DNA of 64,000 nt from Acinetobacter sp. WCHA45. Lineage in GTDB: Bacteria; Pseudomonadota; Gammaproteobacteria; Pseudomonadales; Moraxellaceae. Position 1 is the stretch's first letter. Each line of letters starts with the position of its first letter. The notes below the pieces were generated by a model that was not told the origin of the DNA, searched no databases, and was given only the letters and a program-made list of their open reading frames with translations. The translations under genes and the position numbers were made by a program. Positions 35,566-45,171 of the stretch are shown piece after piece. The stretch spans positions 1,550,001-1,614,000 of the forward strand of contig NZ_CP028561.1 in the NCBI RefSeq assembly GCF_002165255.2, written 5' to 3'.

Positions 35566-38112
35566 TTATGCTTCTACCATCGGGATACGATCAACTGAAC
35601 GTTCAGCTTCATTTAATGGGCGGATTTGATCACGAACTTCGGTAAATTGAATATATGGATCAGCTTGCTCTTCTGCGCTTGCATTGATGTAAGTTTGGAA
35701 ACGTTTACGAATTTCAGGATTCTCTACCGCAGTACGCCATTCATCTTGATAAGTTCCAATCACGTGCGCCATACGATTTTCCAGCTCTTCAGCAAGACCC
35801 AGAGAATCATCAACAATCACAGCTTTGAGATAATCTAAACCACCTTCCATATTGTCACGCCATACACTCGTACGTTGTAAACGATCCGCAGTTTGGATAT
35901 AGAACATAAAGAAACGGTCGATATAACGGATCAAAGTTTCGGTATCAAGATCAGAAGCTAAAAGCTCTGCATGGCGTGGCTTCATTCCACCATTACCACA
36001 CACATATAGGTTCCAGCCTTTTTCTGTCGCAATGACACCAACATCTTTACCTTGTGCTTCAGCACACTCACGCGTACAACCCGACACAGCCATTTTTAGT
36101 TTGTGCGGTGAGCGTAAGCCTTTGTAGCGATTTTCTAATTCAATCGCTAAACCAACAGAATCATCTACGCCATAACGGCACCACGTGCTACCTACGCATG
36201 ATTTCACTGTACGCAATGATTTACCGTAAGCATGACCTGACTCGAAGCCTGCTGCATTCAACTCTTCCCAAATAAATGGTAGCTCGTGCAGCTGCGCACC
36301 AAATAAGTCAACACGTTGACCACCTGTAATTTTGGTATACAGGTTATATTTTTTAGCAATTTGACCTACAGCAATCAAACCATCTGGAGTAACTTCACCA
36401 CCTGCCATACGCGGTACAACTGAGTATGAACCATCCTTTTGGATATTTCCTAAGTAGTAGTCATTACTGTCTTGTAGACCTGCATGCGTTGGTTCCAATA
36501 CAAAGTCATTCCAGCACGATGCCAAAATGTTTGCTGTCATTGGTTTACAAATATCACAACCTAAACCATGACCATGTTGTTGAATCAAATCATCAAATGT
36601 TTTGATTTCATTGACACGCACCAAGTGATAGATCTCTTGACGTGAGTATGGGAAGTGTTCGCATACATGGTTATTAACCGTTACACCTTGACGTTGTAAC
36701 TCAGACTTTAAAACTTGAGTAACTAATGGCGCACAACCACCACATGCTGTTGCTGCTTTAGTACATTTCTTTAAAGCACCTAAAGAGGTCGAACCATCAC
36801 AAATCGCTTGGCAAATATCTGCTTTCGATACGTTGTTACATGAACAAATCGTTGCGCTATCTGGAAGTAAATCAACACCGCTACCGCCCGCCTTCGCACC
36901 AGAATCAGCAAATCCTGGCATGATTAAGCTTTCAGGTGTTTCTGGCAATGCGATACCATTCAACATCATTTGTAAAAGATCGTTATATTCTTTTGCATCA
37001 CCAACAAGTACTGCGCCCAGTAATTTAGTTTTATCTGCATCGACAACGATTTTCTTATAAACCAATGCATCTTCATCAGCATAGAAATAGCTAAGCGAAT
37101 TCGGTGTCATGCCATGTGCGTCACCAACCGATGCCACATCTACACCCATCAATTTCAACTTAGTGCTCATATCAGCACCAGCGAAACAATGTGTTTCTTC
37201 AGCTAAGATATGCTTGGCTGCAATACGTGCCATGTCATAGCCCGGTGCAACGAGACCATAGATCTTATTGTCCCAAAGTGCACACTCACCGATCGCATAA
37301 ATATCTTCATTTGAGGTTTGGCAATAATCATTAATCTTGATACCCCCACGCTCACCAAGTGCCAACCCGCTGCTGCGTGCAAGTTCATCACGTGGGCGAA
37401 TACCTGCTGAGAATAGAATAATGTCTGTTTCAAGCTCGCTCCCATCCGCAAACTTCATCACATGCGTTGCACTTTCTCCCGCTTCAATAGATGAAGTTGC
37501 TTTTTGAGTATGAACTTTTACACCCAGATTCTCGATTTTACGGCGTAAAACTTTACCACCTAAGTCATCAATTTGAACCGCCATTAAGCGTGGTGCAAAC
37601 TCAACAACGTGCGTTTCTAGGTTTAAATCACGTAAAGCTTTTGCAGCCTCTAAGCCTAATAAACCACCACCAATCACTACACCTGACTTTGACTTTAAGC
37701 TTGCAGCACGAATCGCATCTAAATCTTCAATGGTTCGATAAACAAAACAGTTCTCACGGTCATTGCCTGAAATTGGTGGAACAAATGCATATGAGCCTGT
37801 TGCCAATACCAATTTGTCGTAGCTAATCACATCACCAAAACTTGTTGTCACTGTTTTTTCGACAGCATCGATTGCAATGGCTTTGGTATTCAAGCGTAAG
37901 TCAATACCATGTGCATCTGCAAAATCAAAACGTGCAAGTGATAAGTCTTTTGCTGATTTTCCTGAAAAATATTCAGTTAAATGTACACGATCATATGCAA
38001 TGCGTGGTTCTTCAGCAAGAATCGTAATTTCTAATTCATCATCAGCTTTCTCTAAGATGGCTTCGATGAATTTATGACCCACCATACCATGACCAATCAT
38101 CACTAATTTCAT
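35566..38112 (-). CDS. nirB: Assimilatory nitrite reductase large subunit NirB
   Basis: 848 residues from the ATG at 38112 (AGGAG 8 bases upstream). In order: FAD/NAD reductase (VMIGHGMVGHKFIE, GGGLLGLEAAKAL), BFD 2Fe-2S (CSCNNVSK, CTKAATACGGCAPLV), a second BFD-like repeat with GLGCDICKP, then the siroheme/4Fe-4S domain with CVGSTWC and SGCTRECAEAQGKD. It reduces nitrite to ammonium with NAD(P)H. It is followed by the NirD fusion at 11 bases. Confidence 0.95.
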   Translation of the reverse strand: MKLVMIGHGMVGHKFIEAILEKADDELEITILAEEPRIAYDRVHLTEYFSGKSAKDLSLARFDFADAHGIDLRLNTKAIAIDAVEKTVTTSFGDVISYDKLVLATGSYAFVPPISGNDRENCFVYRTIEDLDAIRAASLKSKSGVVIGGGLLGLEAAKALRDLNLETHVVEFAPRLMAVQIDDLGGKVLRRKIENLGVKVHTQKATSSIEAGESATHVMKFADGSELETDIILFSAGIRPRDELARSSGLALGERGGIKINDYCQTSNEDIYAIGECALWDNKIYGLVAPGYDMARIAAKHILAEETHCFAGADMSTKLKLMGVDVASVGDAHGMTPNSLSYFYADEDALVYKKIVVDADKTKLLGAVLVGDAKEYNDLLQMMLNGIALPETPESLIMPGFADSGAKAGGSGVDLLPDSATICSCNNVSKADICQAICDGSTSLGALKKCTKAATACGGCAPLVTQVLKSELQRQGVTVNNHVCEHFPYSRQEIYHLVRVNEIKTFDDLIQQHGHGLGCDICKPMTANILASCWNDFVLEPTHAGLQDSNDYYLGNIQKDGSYSVVPRMAGGEVTPDGLIAVGQIAKKYNLYTKITGGQRVDLFGAQLHELPFIWEELNAAGFESGHAYGKSLRTVKSCVGSTWCRYGVDDSVGLAIELENRYKGLRSPHKLKMAVSGCTRECAEAQGKDVGVIATEKGWNLYVCGNGGMKPRHAELLASDLDTETLIRYIDRFFMFYIQTADRLQRTSVWRDNMEGGLDYLKAVIVDDSLGLAEELENRMAHVIGTYQDEWRTAVENPEIRKRFQTYINASAEEQADPYIQFTEVRDQIRPLNEAERSVDRIPMVEA

Positions 38113-38140
38113 TGTGTTTCTCCTAAAATCCAACCTGAGA

Positions 38141-39493
38141 TTAAGCTGCGCTGTTTTGTTCTGAGCCGCGTTCTAAAATTGCTTGTTCAAATAAGCGTTG
38201 TTCTTTTTCTTTATGCTCTACTGAAAAGCGGATGAGCATTACTGAGCTTGCTGCGATGACAACTAAACCACCTAGAACCATTAAGCAAGTTTGGATATCA
38301 ACCATGCCTTTCAGTAAGAATCCCGCTGCAACTGCACCTACATTTCCACCTGCACCAATAATGCCTGCAACCCCACCAAGTGCTTCTCGATCGATAAAAG
38401 GAACCAATGCATAGGTTGCACCACACGCCATATGAGTAAATAATGCGAACACAGTCATTACTAAAATTGCGAACACAGGACCATTCATTTGTGAGAACAA
38501 CATTAAGAAGAGCCCTTCGCCAAGAATTAAAGCAAATAGCACTTTAGTACGACCGTCTAAACCTTTTTTGAGTGCAACTTTGTCTGAAAGAATCCCACCC
38601 AATGCACGGGCAAATAATGCAAGCAAACCAAAGACACCTGCTGCTAAACCAGCTTCTTTTAATCCAAAACTGAAGTGCTCGACGTAGTACATCGCTATGA
38701 TGTTATGCATAAAGATTTCGATACCGAAACAAGCTGCATATGAGAAGAAGAGAATCCATACGCGGTAGTTACGTGCAGCATGCATTAAAATTGCCAGACC
38801 ACCTTTTTTATCGCTGCCAACAACCACACCATGCGCACGTAACTCTTTGAAATCACCTTGAGGACAATCTTGGGTAAACTTCCAGTAAAGAAAACCTACG
38901 ATCACCATCATGAAACCTGGGACGATTAGTGCGAGTCTCCAACCAAATGCCTGCTCAACGCCAAACATCACCAATGCAGATAGTAATAACGGCATAAGTG
39001 CTTGTGTTGCCCCACCACCAGCATTACCCCAGCCAGCAGAGGCTGCGTTTGCAGTTCCCACGACATTTGGAGCAAACATGATGCTAGTGTGGTATTGCGT
39101 AATCACAAAACTCGCACCAATCGCACCAATTAATAAGCGAAAGAACAGAAATGATTCATAACTATTTGCAGAAGCGACACCAAAAACGGGGATACTGCCG
39201 ATAATCAACAAAGCGGTATATGTTTTACGTGGTCCGTACTTGTCACATAAAGGACCAATGATCAAACGGACTAAGATGGTAATTGCGACTGCTGCGATAT
39301 TGATATTTGCGATTTGATCTTTAGTCAGATGAAATTCACCTGCAATGACTGGCATTAAAGGTGCACATGCAAACCAAGCAAAGAAGCAAACAAAGAAAGC
39401 AAGCCAACTCATGTGGAATGCTCGCATCGCTGGCGCTGAGAAGTTAAATAACTTAATTGATGTGGCTTTTTTCGCCGATAAATCTAAAGACAT
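38141..39493 (-). CDS. narK: Nitrate/nitrite MFS transporter NarK family
   Basis: 450 residues from the second ATG (39493), which has AGGAG 6 bases upstream; ATG at 39499 overlaps that site. Twelve hydrophobic segments. The NNP signatures are visible as AGWGNAGGGATQALMPLL and GAGGNVGAVAAGFL, the Gly-rich nitrate-permeation motifs. First gene of the nitrate operon, so it imports nitrate for NasA/NirB. It is preceded by a sigma-54 promoter and a ~118-base leader. Confidence 0.94.
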   Translation of the reverse strand: MSLDLSAKKATSIKLFNFSAPAMRAFHMSWLAFFVCFFAWFACAPLMPVIAGEFHLTKDQIANINIAAVAITILVRLIIGPLCDKYGPRKTYTALLIIGSIPVFGVASANSYESFLFFRLLIGAIGASFVITQYHTSIMFAPNVVGTANAASAGWGNAGGGATQALMPLLLSALVMFGVEQAFGWRLALIVPGFMMVIVGFLYWKFTQDCPQGDFKELRAHGVVVGSDKKGGLAILMHAARNYRVWILFFSYAACFGIEIFMHNIIAMYYVEHFSFGLKEAGLAAGVFGLLALFARALGGILSDKVALKKGLDGRTKVLFALILGEGLFLMLFSQMNGPVFAILVMTVFALFTHMACGATYALVPFIDREALGGVAGIIGAGGNVGAVAAGFLLKGMVDIQTCLMVLGGLVVIAASSVMLIRFSVEHKEKEQRLFEQAILERGSEQNSAA

Positions 39494-39529
39494 TGCCATC
39501 TCCTATACTGAACGTATACTGCTTTGTTG

Positions 39530-39565
39530 ACACATATCGCTGTGTAAACAAACCGATCAGATCGG
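39530..39565 (-). promoter_or_regulatory. Two stem-loops in the narK leader, possible NasT target
   Basis: The leader contains ccgatcagatcgg (39553-39565) and acaca-tatcgc-tgtgt (39530-39545, 6-base loop), in tandem, ahead of the narK ribosome-binding site. NasT is an ANTAR RNA-binding protein that acts on two tandem hexaloop hairpins. I cannot confirm the A1/G4 loop bases or a clear terminator, so assignment is tentative. Confidence 0.35.
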
Positions 39566-39621
39566 ACATCGTTGGCCGTCTTACAATTTTTTAAAAAGTC
39601 TTCATTGACTCAATAAAGACA

Positions 39622-39640
39622 AAGCAAATGTTATGCCAAT
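39622..39640 (-). promoter_or_regulatory. Sigma-54 promoter of the narK-nirB-nasA operon
   Basis: On the minus strand TTGGCATAACATTTGCTTT has GG and GC exactly 10 bp apart, the -24/-12 pattern (consensus TGGCACG-N4-TTGC). The start would fall near 39612, giving a leader of ~118 bases. Candidate upstream NtrC sites are AAGCA-N10-TGCTT (39766-39785) and TGCACCA (39803-39809), 130-190 bp upstream. NtrC is encoded in this window. Confidence 0.75.
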
Positions 39641-39999
39641 TAATAAAATAAAAATTAAAAATAACATTAACTATTGTTTAATAATGATTTTCTATAAAAT
39701 AAATAGCATTTTAAATATCTTTTAATTGATTGAATAAATGCCGAATACATCAATGAACTGTTTTAAAGCACAATTAAACATGCTTCAAAATAATTCTTTT
39801 TATGCACCAACAATGAACATTAATTATTTTTAATAAAGATCACATCCATTTTTTATTTGTTTCCCTTAGCTGCAACGATACAATAAAGCGCACAAAATAG
39901 AGGCTAAAGTAATGCCTGCACTGAATAGATCATTCCTCATGGCATTAATTTTGCTTCAAAAAAATACTTAAAGCGCATTATGCTAAATGTGCATTGACT

Positions 40000-40005
40000 T
40001 ATAAT
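40000..40005 (+). promoter_or_regulatory. -10 box of nasT
   Basis: TATAAT at 40000-40005 places transcription start at about 40012, only ~8 bases before the nasT ATG, and no Shine-Dalgarno is visible. The mRNA may be near-leaderless. Confidence 0.45.
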
Positions 40006-40019
40006 TTGACTTTATATTT

Positions 40020-40610
40020 ATGCCGAAACTCAAAATCGCACTCATAGATGATGATCAGGCTCGAGCTGAATACATTAAAACATGTTTAATTCAACATGAC
40101 TTTGATGTCGTTGCTAGTTTGACTTTAGATCACCTCAATGTTTTTAAATTAGAACATCTTCAAGCAGATGTTATTTTGCTTGATATGGATCACCCTCATC
40201 GTGATGTAATTGAGAGTTGCGTAAGCAATTTTGACTTACCAACGGTATTATTCACCAAGAACACTGACCGAGATATGATTAAACAGGCGATTGATGCAGG
40301 AATTACCGCCTATATCGTTGATGGTATCGATCCAAGTCGATTACATACCATTTTAGATATTTCGATTCAGCAATATAAAAAACATAAAAAGTTAGAAGGT
40401 GATCTCAAAGATGCAAAGACCAAACTAGCGGATCGTAAAGATGTTGAGAAAGCTAAAGTCCTACTGATGCAATTACACGGATTAACCGAAGACAAAGCAT
40501 TCCAACTCCTTAGAAAAAATGCCATGAGCCATCGTATGACTATTGGTGAAATGTCACGACGCTTGCTCGACGCACAACAGCTTTTGAACAACCAATTAAA
40601 GGATGAATAA
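40020..40610 (+). CDS. nasT: ANTAR response regulator NasT
   Basis: 196 residues. Receiver-like domain (KIALIDDDQARAEYIK, ILLDMDHPHRD) with D54-like acceptor region, a linking coiled coil (KKHKKLEGDLKDAKTKLADR), and the C-terminal ANTAR three-helix domain (VEKAKVLLMQLHGLTEDKAFQ, then MSHRMTIGEMSRRLL). NasT promotes read-through of a leader terminator in the nitrate operon when freed by NasS. It is divergent to narK and ends next to nasS. Confidence 0.9.
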   Translation: MPKLKIALIDDDQARAEYIKTCLIQHDFDVVASLTLDHLNVFKLEHLQADVILLDMDHPHRDVIESCVSNFDLPTVLFTKNTDRDMIKQAIDAGITAYIVDGIDPSRLHTILDISIQQYKKHKKLEGDLKDAKTKLADRKDVEKAKVLLMQLHGLTEDKAFQLLRKNAMSHRMTIGEMSRRLLDAQQLLNNQLKDE

Positions 40611-41621
40611 ATGAGCAGTTTAGAAAAAAGTGAATTGCAACTTGGCTACATCCCTTTGCTCGATTGTATTGCGCTATTATGGGCAAAACAGCGTGGTTTG
40701 TTTGAAGCAGTAGGTCTAAATGTTACCTTAACCAAAGAAGCTTCTTGGGCAAGCCTACGTGATCGACTGGCTTTTGGTCTTTTAGATGCTGCACATTGCT
40801 TATCTGCCATGTTACCTGCAGCCGCAATAGGTGCTGATCAAATCGGTATTCCATTACAAACACCGGTCGTTCTCAGTGAAAATCGAGCTTTCATAAGTTT
40901 AAGTCAAAAACTGTGTTATCAGTTAGATATAAAGAAATATGATGCTTTAGAGCTATCAGCTCAAAAATTAGTAGAACACATGAAAAAAAATCATGTGGTC
41001 TCTTTAGGACATGTTTTCCAGCATTCCATCCATCATTATTGCTTAAGAGAATGGTTAGCATTAGCAGATTCTGAACTGGCACATTCAATACAACTCAAAA
41101 CCTTACCACCTCCATATATGGTAGAAGCGCTAAATAACCATTTAATTGATGGTTTTTGTGTTGGCGAGCCATGGAATACTCAGGCAGAATTGGCGGGATT
41201 AGGGCAAATTGTCGGTTCGAGCCAAGACATCATTCCCAATGTTGCGGATAAAGTTCTAGCTGTAACGCAAGAGTGGGCTCAACAGCATCCAAATACATTA
41301 ATTGCCTTAACTCGCGCAATCTTGCAGGCTCAACAAGAGTTACGTGTATTAGAAGATTTTGAACCTGTCTGGCAACTTTTAATTGATTTTGATGTCATCC
41401 AGTTTGAATGTTCGCCAAGCATTCATGTTGAAAAATACTATACGATCCAAGATATAATTCGGAACTTCGTTAAAAGTAGCGCTATACCTAAAAGTACAGA
41501 TTTTGAATGGTTATTTCAGCAAATGCAAAAATGGAACAATTTGCCTGTAGGTTCTATAGATTACGAAAATAAAGCGCAAAGTTTTCTACTATTAGATACT
41601 TATTTAGCAGCATCAAAATAA
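40611..41621 (+). CDS. nasS: Nitrate-sensing protein NasS
   Basis: 336 residues, related to NrtA/periplasmic nitrate-binding proteins but with no signal peptide, so cytosolic, as expected of NasS. LGYIPLLDCIALLWAKQRGL, GLLDAAHCLSAMLPAA, IDGFCVGEPWNTQAELAG are family motifs. NasS binds NasT without nitrate and releases it when nitrate or nitrite binds. The ATG directly follows the nasT stop, with AAAGGA upstream. Confidence 0.9.
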   Translation: MSSLEKSELQLGYIPLLDCIALLWAKQRGLFEAVGLNVTLTKEASWASLRDRLAFGLLDAAHCLSAMLPAAAIGADQIGIPLQTPVVLSENRAFISLSQKLCYQLDIKKYDALELSAQKLVEHMKKNHVVSLGHVFQHSIHHYCLREWLALADSELAHSIQLKTLPPPYMVEALNNHLIDGFCVGEPWNTQAELAGLGQIVGSSQDIIPNVADKVLAVTQEWAQQHPNTLIALTRAILQAQQELRVLEDFEPVWQLLIDFDVIQFECSPSIHVEKYYTIQDIIRNFVKSSAIPKSTDFEWLFQQMQKWNNLPVGSIDYENKAQSFLLLDTYLAASK

Positions 41622-41631
41622 GAGAACTCGT

Positions 41632-41880
41632 GATAAAAAAAGCTGTCTTGTGAAAAAGACAGCTTTGAAAAGACCCATAAGAGATTCTGCCAATCGAGAG
41701 CGATCTCTTATGTAATAGCTATACTATCTATATTCAATTTATCTTTTTCGGACATTTTCATGTCATTAGCAGCCATACAAAACTTCACAATTCATCTTTT
41801 TTGCCAATAAGCCACTTTCGTCGATTTAATCACCCCCCTACCCACGAGCTTGAACCCAATGGCAAATTGAAGCTAATGCT
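41632..41880 (-). ncRNA. Candidate small RNA, minus strand
   Basis: A minus-strand intrinsic terminator (41639-41666 with T-run to 41634) has no gene in front of it; next minus-strand coding sequence upstream is absent, as aroQ is on the plus strand. Upstream on the minus strand lie a perfect 10-bp hairpin (41676-41685 / 41703-41712), a longer stem TTTGCCA / TGGCAAA, and a Fur-like box at 41874-41888. The length of ~240 bases and the 5' end are guesses; GATAAT inside the box is a possible -10. Confidence 0.45.
41634..41666 (-). terminator. Intrinsic terminator, minus strand only
   Basis: 11-bp perfect stem (aaagctgtctt / aagacagcttt) with a 6-base loop. On the minus strand it is followed by TTTTTTT; on the plus strand by GAAAAG, so it does not look like the nasS terminator. 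Confidence 0.8.
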
Positions 41881-41888
41881 TATTATCA
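41874..41888 (-). promoter_or_regulatory. Fur-like box ahead of the candidate small RNA
   Basis: taatgct-t-attatca against tgataat-n-attatca matches 11 of 14, with a perfect right half and a weak left half. Position at the 5' end of the presumed minus-strand transcript suggests iron control; weaker than the fumC site. Confidence 0.35.
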
Positions 41889-42367
41889 ATCTAAACTAGC
41901 ATATTTTTATAATTCAGTATCACGACGCTTCATCCACTGCTCTCTTTAGAAGTATATTTATACTAATTTTAAAAAATCCATTAGAATTAAAACAAATATT
42001 TTTCAAAAGTTTAGAATAAAAAAATATTCATAGCTTGAAATAAACACATGAACTAATTAGAACTCAATATAAGTTTCAAAAAAGCAAATCTATGAATTAC
42101 ATGACTTTCGAGTTACACAAATTACATGAACGAAATAAGGTAATTCAGTTTAAAATAGTGAAAAATAAAATAAGCCTGAAATTTGTCATATTTTAACATT
42201 GCCATTTCCTTGCAAAGTTTTCATTATATGCAGCATGCTTGGTACGCAACTTTCTTCATCCATTAAAAGAAATTATAAGAAAAAATGCAGAATTTTGTGC
42301 CATAATAAGCAAACTTTGCAGACATCTTGCAAAAAACATTTGCAGATTTAGAACTGGAGCAGGCTGA

Positions 42368-42817
42368 ATGAGCTCAACCATTTTGGTAATTCACGGACCG
42401 AATTTGAACTTGCTAGGAAAACGCGAACCAGAGGTTTATGGTTATCTCACCTTAGATGATATTAACCAGCAACTCACCACTCAAGCTCAACAAGCATCAT
42501 TTACACTAGATACATTTCAAAGCAACTGGGAAGGTGCGATTGTCGATCGCATTCATCAAGCACAAACTGAAGGGGTTAAATTTATCATTATTAACCCTGC
42601 AGCCTTGACTCATACTTCAGTTGCTCTACGCGATGCCCTTCTTGGCGTTGCGATTCCATTTATTGAGGTTCATTTGTCAAATGTTCACGCCCGTGAATCA
42701 TTCCGTCATCACTCATATTTATCAGACAAAGCCATTGGTGTTATTTGTGGCTTAGGTGCGAAGGGTTACTCCTTTGCTCTCGATTTTGCAATCGAAAAAA
42801 TTCAATCTTCTAACTAA
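42368..42817 (+). CDS. aroQ: 3-dehydroquinate dehydratase, type II
   Basis: 149 residues. [19 protein letters not shown], the [11 protein letters not shown] and [18 protein letters not shown] segments and [18 protein letters not shown] are signatures of the dodecameric type II enzyme. It acts at the third step of the shikimate pathway. Located just before accB, an arrangement common in gammaproteobacteria. Confidence 0.97.
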   Translation: MSSTILVIHGPNLNLLGKREPEVYGYLTLDDINQQLTTQAQQASFTLDTFQSNWEGAIVDRIHQAQTEGVKFIIINPAALTHTSVALRDALLGVAIPFIEVHLSNVHARESFRHHSYLSDKAIGVICGLGAKGYSFALDFAIEKIQSSN

Positions 42818-42843
42818 TTTATACATTTCAGGAATGCTCACTC

Positions 42844-43266
42844 ATGGATATCCGTAAAATCAAGAAACTCATCGATTTGATGATTGAATCTGACTTACAA
42901 GCGATTGAAGTTAAGGAAGGTGATCAATCCATCTCATTAACTCGCCCTACTCCAGTTTACGCAGCGGCACCTTTGGCAGCAGCACCTAGTGCTTCTGCTC
43001 CTGCGGCCCCAGCAGCAAAAACACCTCGTGGCGCCGTAGAAACGTCACCGATGGTTGGTGTGTTCTATTCTGCACCAAGCCCAGGCGAAGGCCCATTCGT
43101 AAATGTAGGTCAAACAGTTTCTGCAGGTGAAACACTGGGTATCATCGAAGCGATGAAAATCATGAACCCAATTGAGGCGACTAAAAGCGGCGTGATTGAA
43201 GAAATCTTGGTAAAAAATGGTGAAGTGATCCAATTTGGTCAACCACTTTTCCGCTACCGCGCCTAA
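42844..43266 (+). CDS. accB: Biotin carboxyl carrier protein AccB
   Basis: 140 residues. [21 protein letters not shown]-terminus, Ala/Pro-rich linker (residues ~38-60), and a biotinyl domain with the acceptor lysine in [12 protein letters not shown]. It carries carboxybiotin between AccC and the AccAD transferase at the start of fatty acid synthesis. Accurate length for the family. Confidence 0.97.
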   Translation: MDIRKIKKLIDLMIESDLQAIEVKEGDQSISLTRPTPVYAAAPLAAAPSASAPAAPAAKTPRGAVETSPMVGVFYSAPSPGEGPFVNVGQTVSAGETLGIIEAMKIMNPIEATKSGVIEEILVKNGEVIQFGQPLFRYRA

Positions 43267-43283
43267 TTAATTTGGGGATTCTA

Positions 43284-44648
43284 ATGTTGCAAAAAGTATT
43301 AATTGCAAATCGCGGTGAAATCGCCTTACGAATTACGCGAGCTTGTAAAACGCTTGGCATTAAAACAGTTGGTATTTATTCTGATGCTGACAAAGACTTA
43401 ATGCATTTACGCTTCGTTGATGAAGCTGTCTGTATTGGGCCGGGTACCACAAGTGAAAGTTATTTAAATATTCCTGCAATTATTACTGCTGCAGAAATTA
43501 CAGGTGCGGATGCCATCCATCCTGGATACGGCTTTTTGTCTGAAAATGCTGAATTTGCTGAAATTGTAGAAAGCTCAGGTTTTATTTTTATTGGTCCTCG
43601 CCCTGAACACATTCGTCTTATGGGTAACAAGGTATCCGCGATTATTGCCATGAAAAAGGCTGGCGTACCCACCGTGCCTGGATGTGACCATGCTGTAACG
43701 ATTAACAATGCACTTGCTGAAGCAAAAGAAATTGGCTTCCCGTTGATCGTCAAAGCAGCATCAGGCGGCGGCGGTCGTGGTATGCGTATCGTTGAACGTG
43801 TCGACACATTACTTGAATCAGTTCAAGCTGCACAACGTGATGCTGAGATGTGGTTTGGTGATGATACTGTATACATGGAGCGCTTCTTACAGAAACCTCG
43901 CCATGTAGAAGTTCAAGTGTTAGGTGATGGTAACGGTCATGCAATCCATTTATATGACCGAGACTGCTCTTTACAACGTCGTCATCAAAAGGTGTTAGAA
44001 GAAGCACCTGCTCCAAATCTACCAGAACAAGCACGTGCTGATATTTTGGAAGCATGTGTCAATGCTTGTAAGTTGATGCAATACCGTGGTGCTGGAACTT
44101 TTGAGTTTTTATTTGAAGAAGGCGAATTCTTCTTTATCGAAATGAATACTCGTGTTCAAGTTGAGCATCCTGTAACTGAAATGGTTACTGGCATTGATAT
44201 TATTGAACAACAACTGCGGATTGCGGCTGGTTTAGGTTTAAATATTGAACAGCATGAAGTCGAAGTAAAAGGTCATGCGATTGAATGCCGTATCAATGCT
44301 GAAGATCCGACCACCTTCTTACCTTCTCCTGGTAAAATAGAAAACTTCTATGCACCAGGCGGCGCAGGTATTCGTTTAGATTCTCATATTTATCAAGGCT
44401 ATAGTATTCCACCGTATTATGATTCGATGATTGCAAAACTCATCGCTCATGGTAAAGATCGTAAAACATCTTTAGCTCGTATGCGTCAAGCTTTAGATGA
44501 AATGATTTTGACTGGAATCAAAACCAACATTCCATTGCACAAAGATCTTATCTTGCAGGACAAAAACTTCTGTGAACAAGCTATGGATATTCATTATCTA
44601 GAAAAACATTTGCTAAAACAGCTTGAACCGAAAGCTGAAAAAGCATAA
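43284..44648 (+). CDS. accC: Biotin carboxylase AccC
   Basis: 454 residues from the ATG at 43284 (GGGG 8 bases upstream); an in-frame TTG at 43272 is unlikely. ATP-grasp fold: [60 protein letters not shown]. It carboxylates biotin on AccB with ATP and bicarbonate. It is cotranscribed with accB, 17 bases apart. Confidence 0.97.
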   Translation: MLQKVLIANRGEIALRITRACKTLGIKTVGIYSDADKDLMHLRFVDEAVCIGPGTTSESYLNIPAIITAAEITGADAIHPGYGFLSENAEFAEIVESSGFIFIGPRPEHIRLMGNKVSAIIAMKKAGVPTVPGCDHAVTINNALAEAKEIGFPLIVKAASGGGGRGMRIVERVDTLLESVQAAQRDAEMWFGDDTVYMERFLQKPRHVEVQVLGDGNGHAIHLYDRDCSLQRRHQKVLEEAPAPNLPEQARADILEACVNACKLMQYRGAGTFEFLFEEGEFFFIEMNTRVQVEHPVTEMVTGIDIIEQQLRIAAGLGLNIEQHEVEVKGHAIECRINAEDPTTFLPSPGKIENFYAPGGAGIRLDSHIYQGYSIPPYYDSMIAKLIAHGKDRKTSLARMRQALDEMILTGIKTNIPLHKDLILQDKNFCEQAMDIHYLEKHLLKQLEPKAEKA

Positions 44649-44650
44649 AT

Positions 44651-44680
44651 AAAAAAGCCTCTAAGTTAAGAGGCTTTTTT
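44651..44680. terminator. Bidirectional terminator between accC and the converging gene
   Basis: 12-bp perfect stem (aaaaaagcctct / agaggctttttt), loop AAGTTA, T-run on both strands by symmetry. It serves accC (plus) and the 44695-45171 gene (minus). Confidence 0.92.
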
Positions 44681-44694
44681 ATTATTCAATCTTT

Positions 44695-45171
44695 CTAAGG
44701 CAAGACACGGCGTAATGTTGCAAAACATTTTTCGCCTTTTTCATTGGCGCAAAAATTAATGGTGTGATCATTTTCCCATTTCACAAAATATTGCGAAACC
44801 TCACCAGTTTGGTCTAGTGTTTGACCAGAGCAATCCATCTGATTATTGTCATACTTAATCTGTAGAACCAATGCTGGTAAACGTTCTTTATGATCTTCTG
44901 AAGGTTGATAATCATATAAACCATAAGACCACTCTTGGTTACTCTTAATTACGACCTCATTCATTCCACGAAAATTATAGTATTCGACACACTTCTTATT
45001 ATTAGGAATTTCCATTCCCCATAGCCCCATGATTTCAGGACGAGTTATCACTCTAATCGCATTTGCTTTAGCCAATTGTTGTGCTGTTACTGCTTTTTCA
45101 TTTACGACCGTGTCTGCCATAGTCCATGTTGAGCAAGCCCATAATAATCCAATAATATAAATATTTTTCAT
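44695..45171 (-). CDS. Secreted hypothetical protein
   Basis: 158 residues from the ATG at 45171 (MKNIYIIGLLWACSTWTMAD), a typical signal peptide with cleavage around TMA-DTV; 11 in-frame codons upstream give no useful start. The mature part has four cysteines (KKCVEYY, MDCSGQ, NFCANE, KCFATL), which may form two disulfides. I do not recognise the family. Periplasmic location is inferred. Confidence 0.6.
   Translation of the reverse strand: MKNIYIIGLLWACSTWTMADTVVNEKAVTAQQLAKANAIRVITRPEIMGLWGMEIPNNKKCVEYYNFRGMNEVVIKSNQEWSYGLYDYQPSEDHKERLPALVLQIKYDNNQMDCSGQTLDQTGEVSQYFVKWENDHTINFCANEKGEKCFATLRRVLP

Larger units (their letters stand above)
41622..42367. other. 746-bp region without long ORF
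   Basis: Left part (41632-41890) holds a candidate minus-strand small RNA. The middle (~41940-42180) is AT-rich with no structure I can interpret. The right part holds the aroQ promoter and two direct copies of TTTGCAGA (42315-42322, 42339-42346). Confidence 0.6.

Noticed and set aside
41871..41890. tRNA- or tmRNA-like sequence near 41.85 kb (GGGTTCAAGCTC)
   Set aside because: A T-arm-like string is present but no acceptor or anticodon stem could be paired around it.
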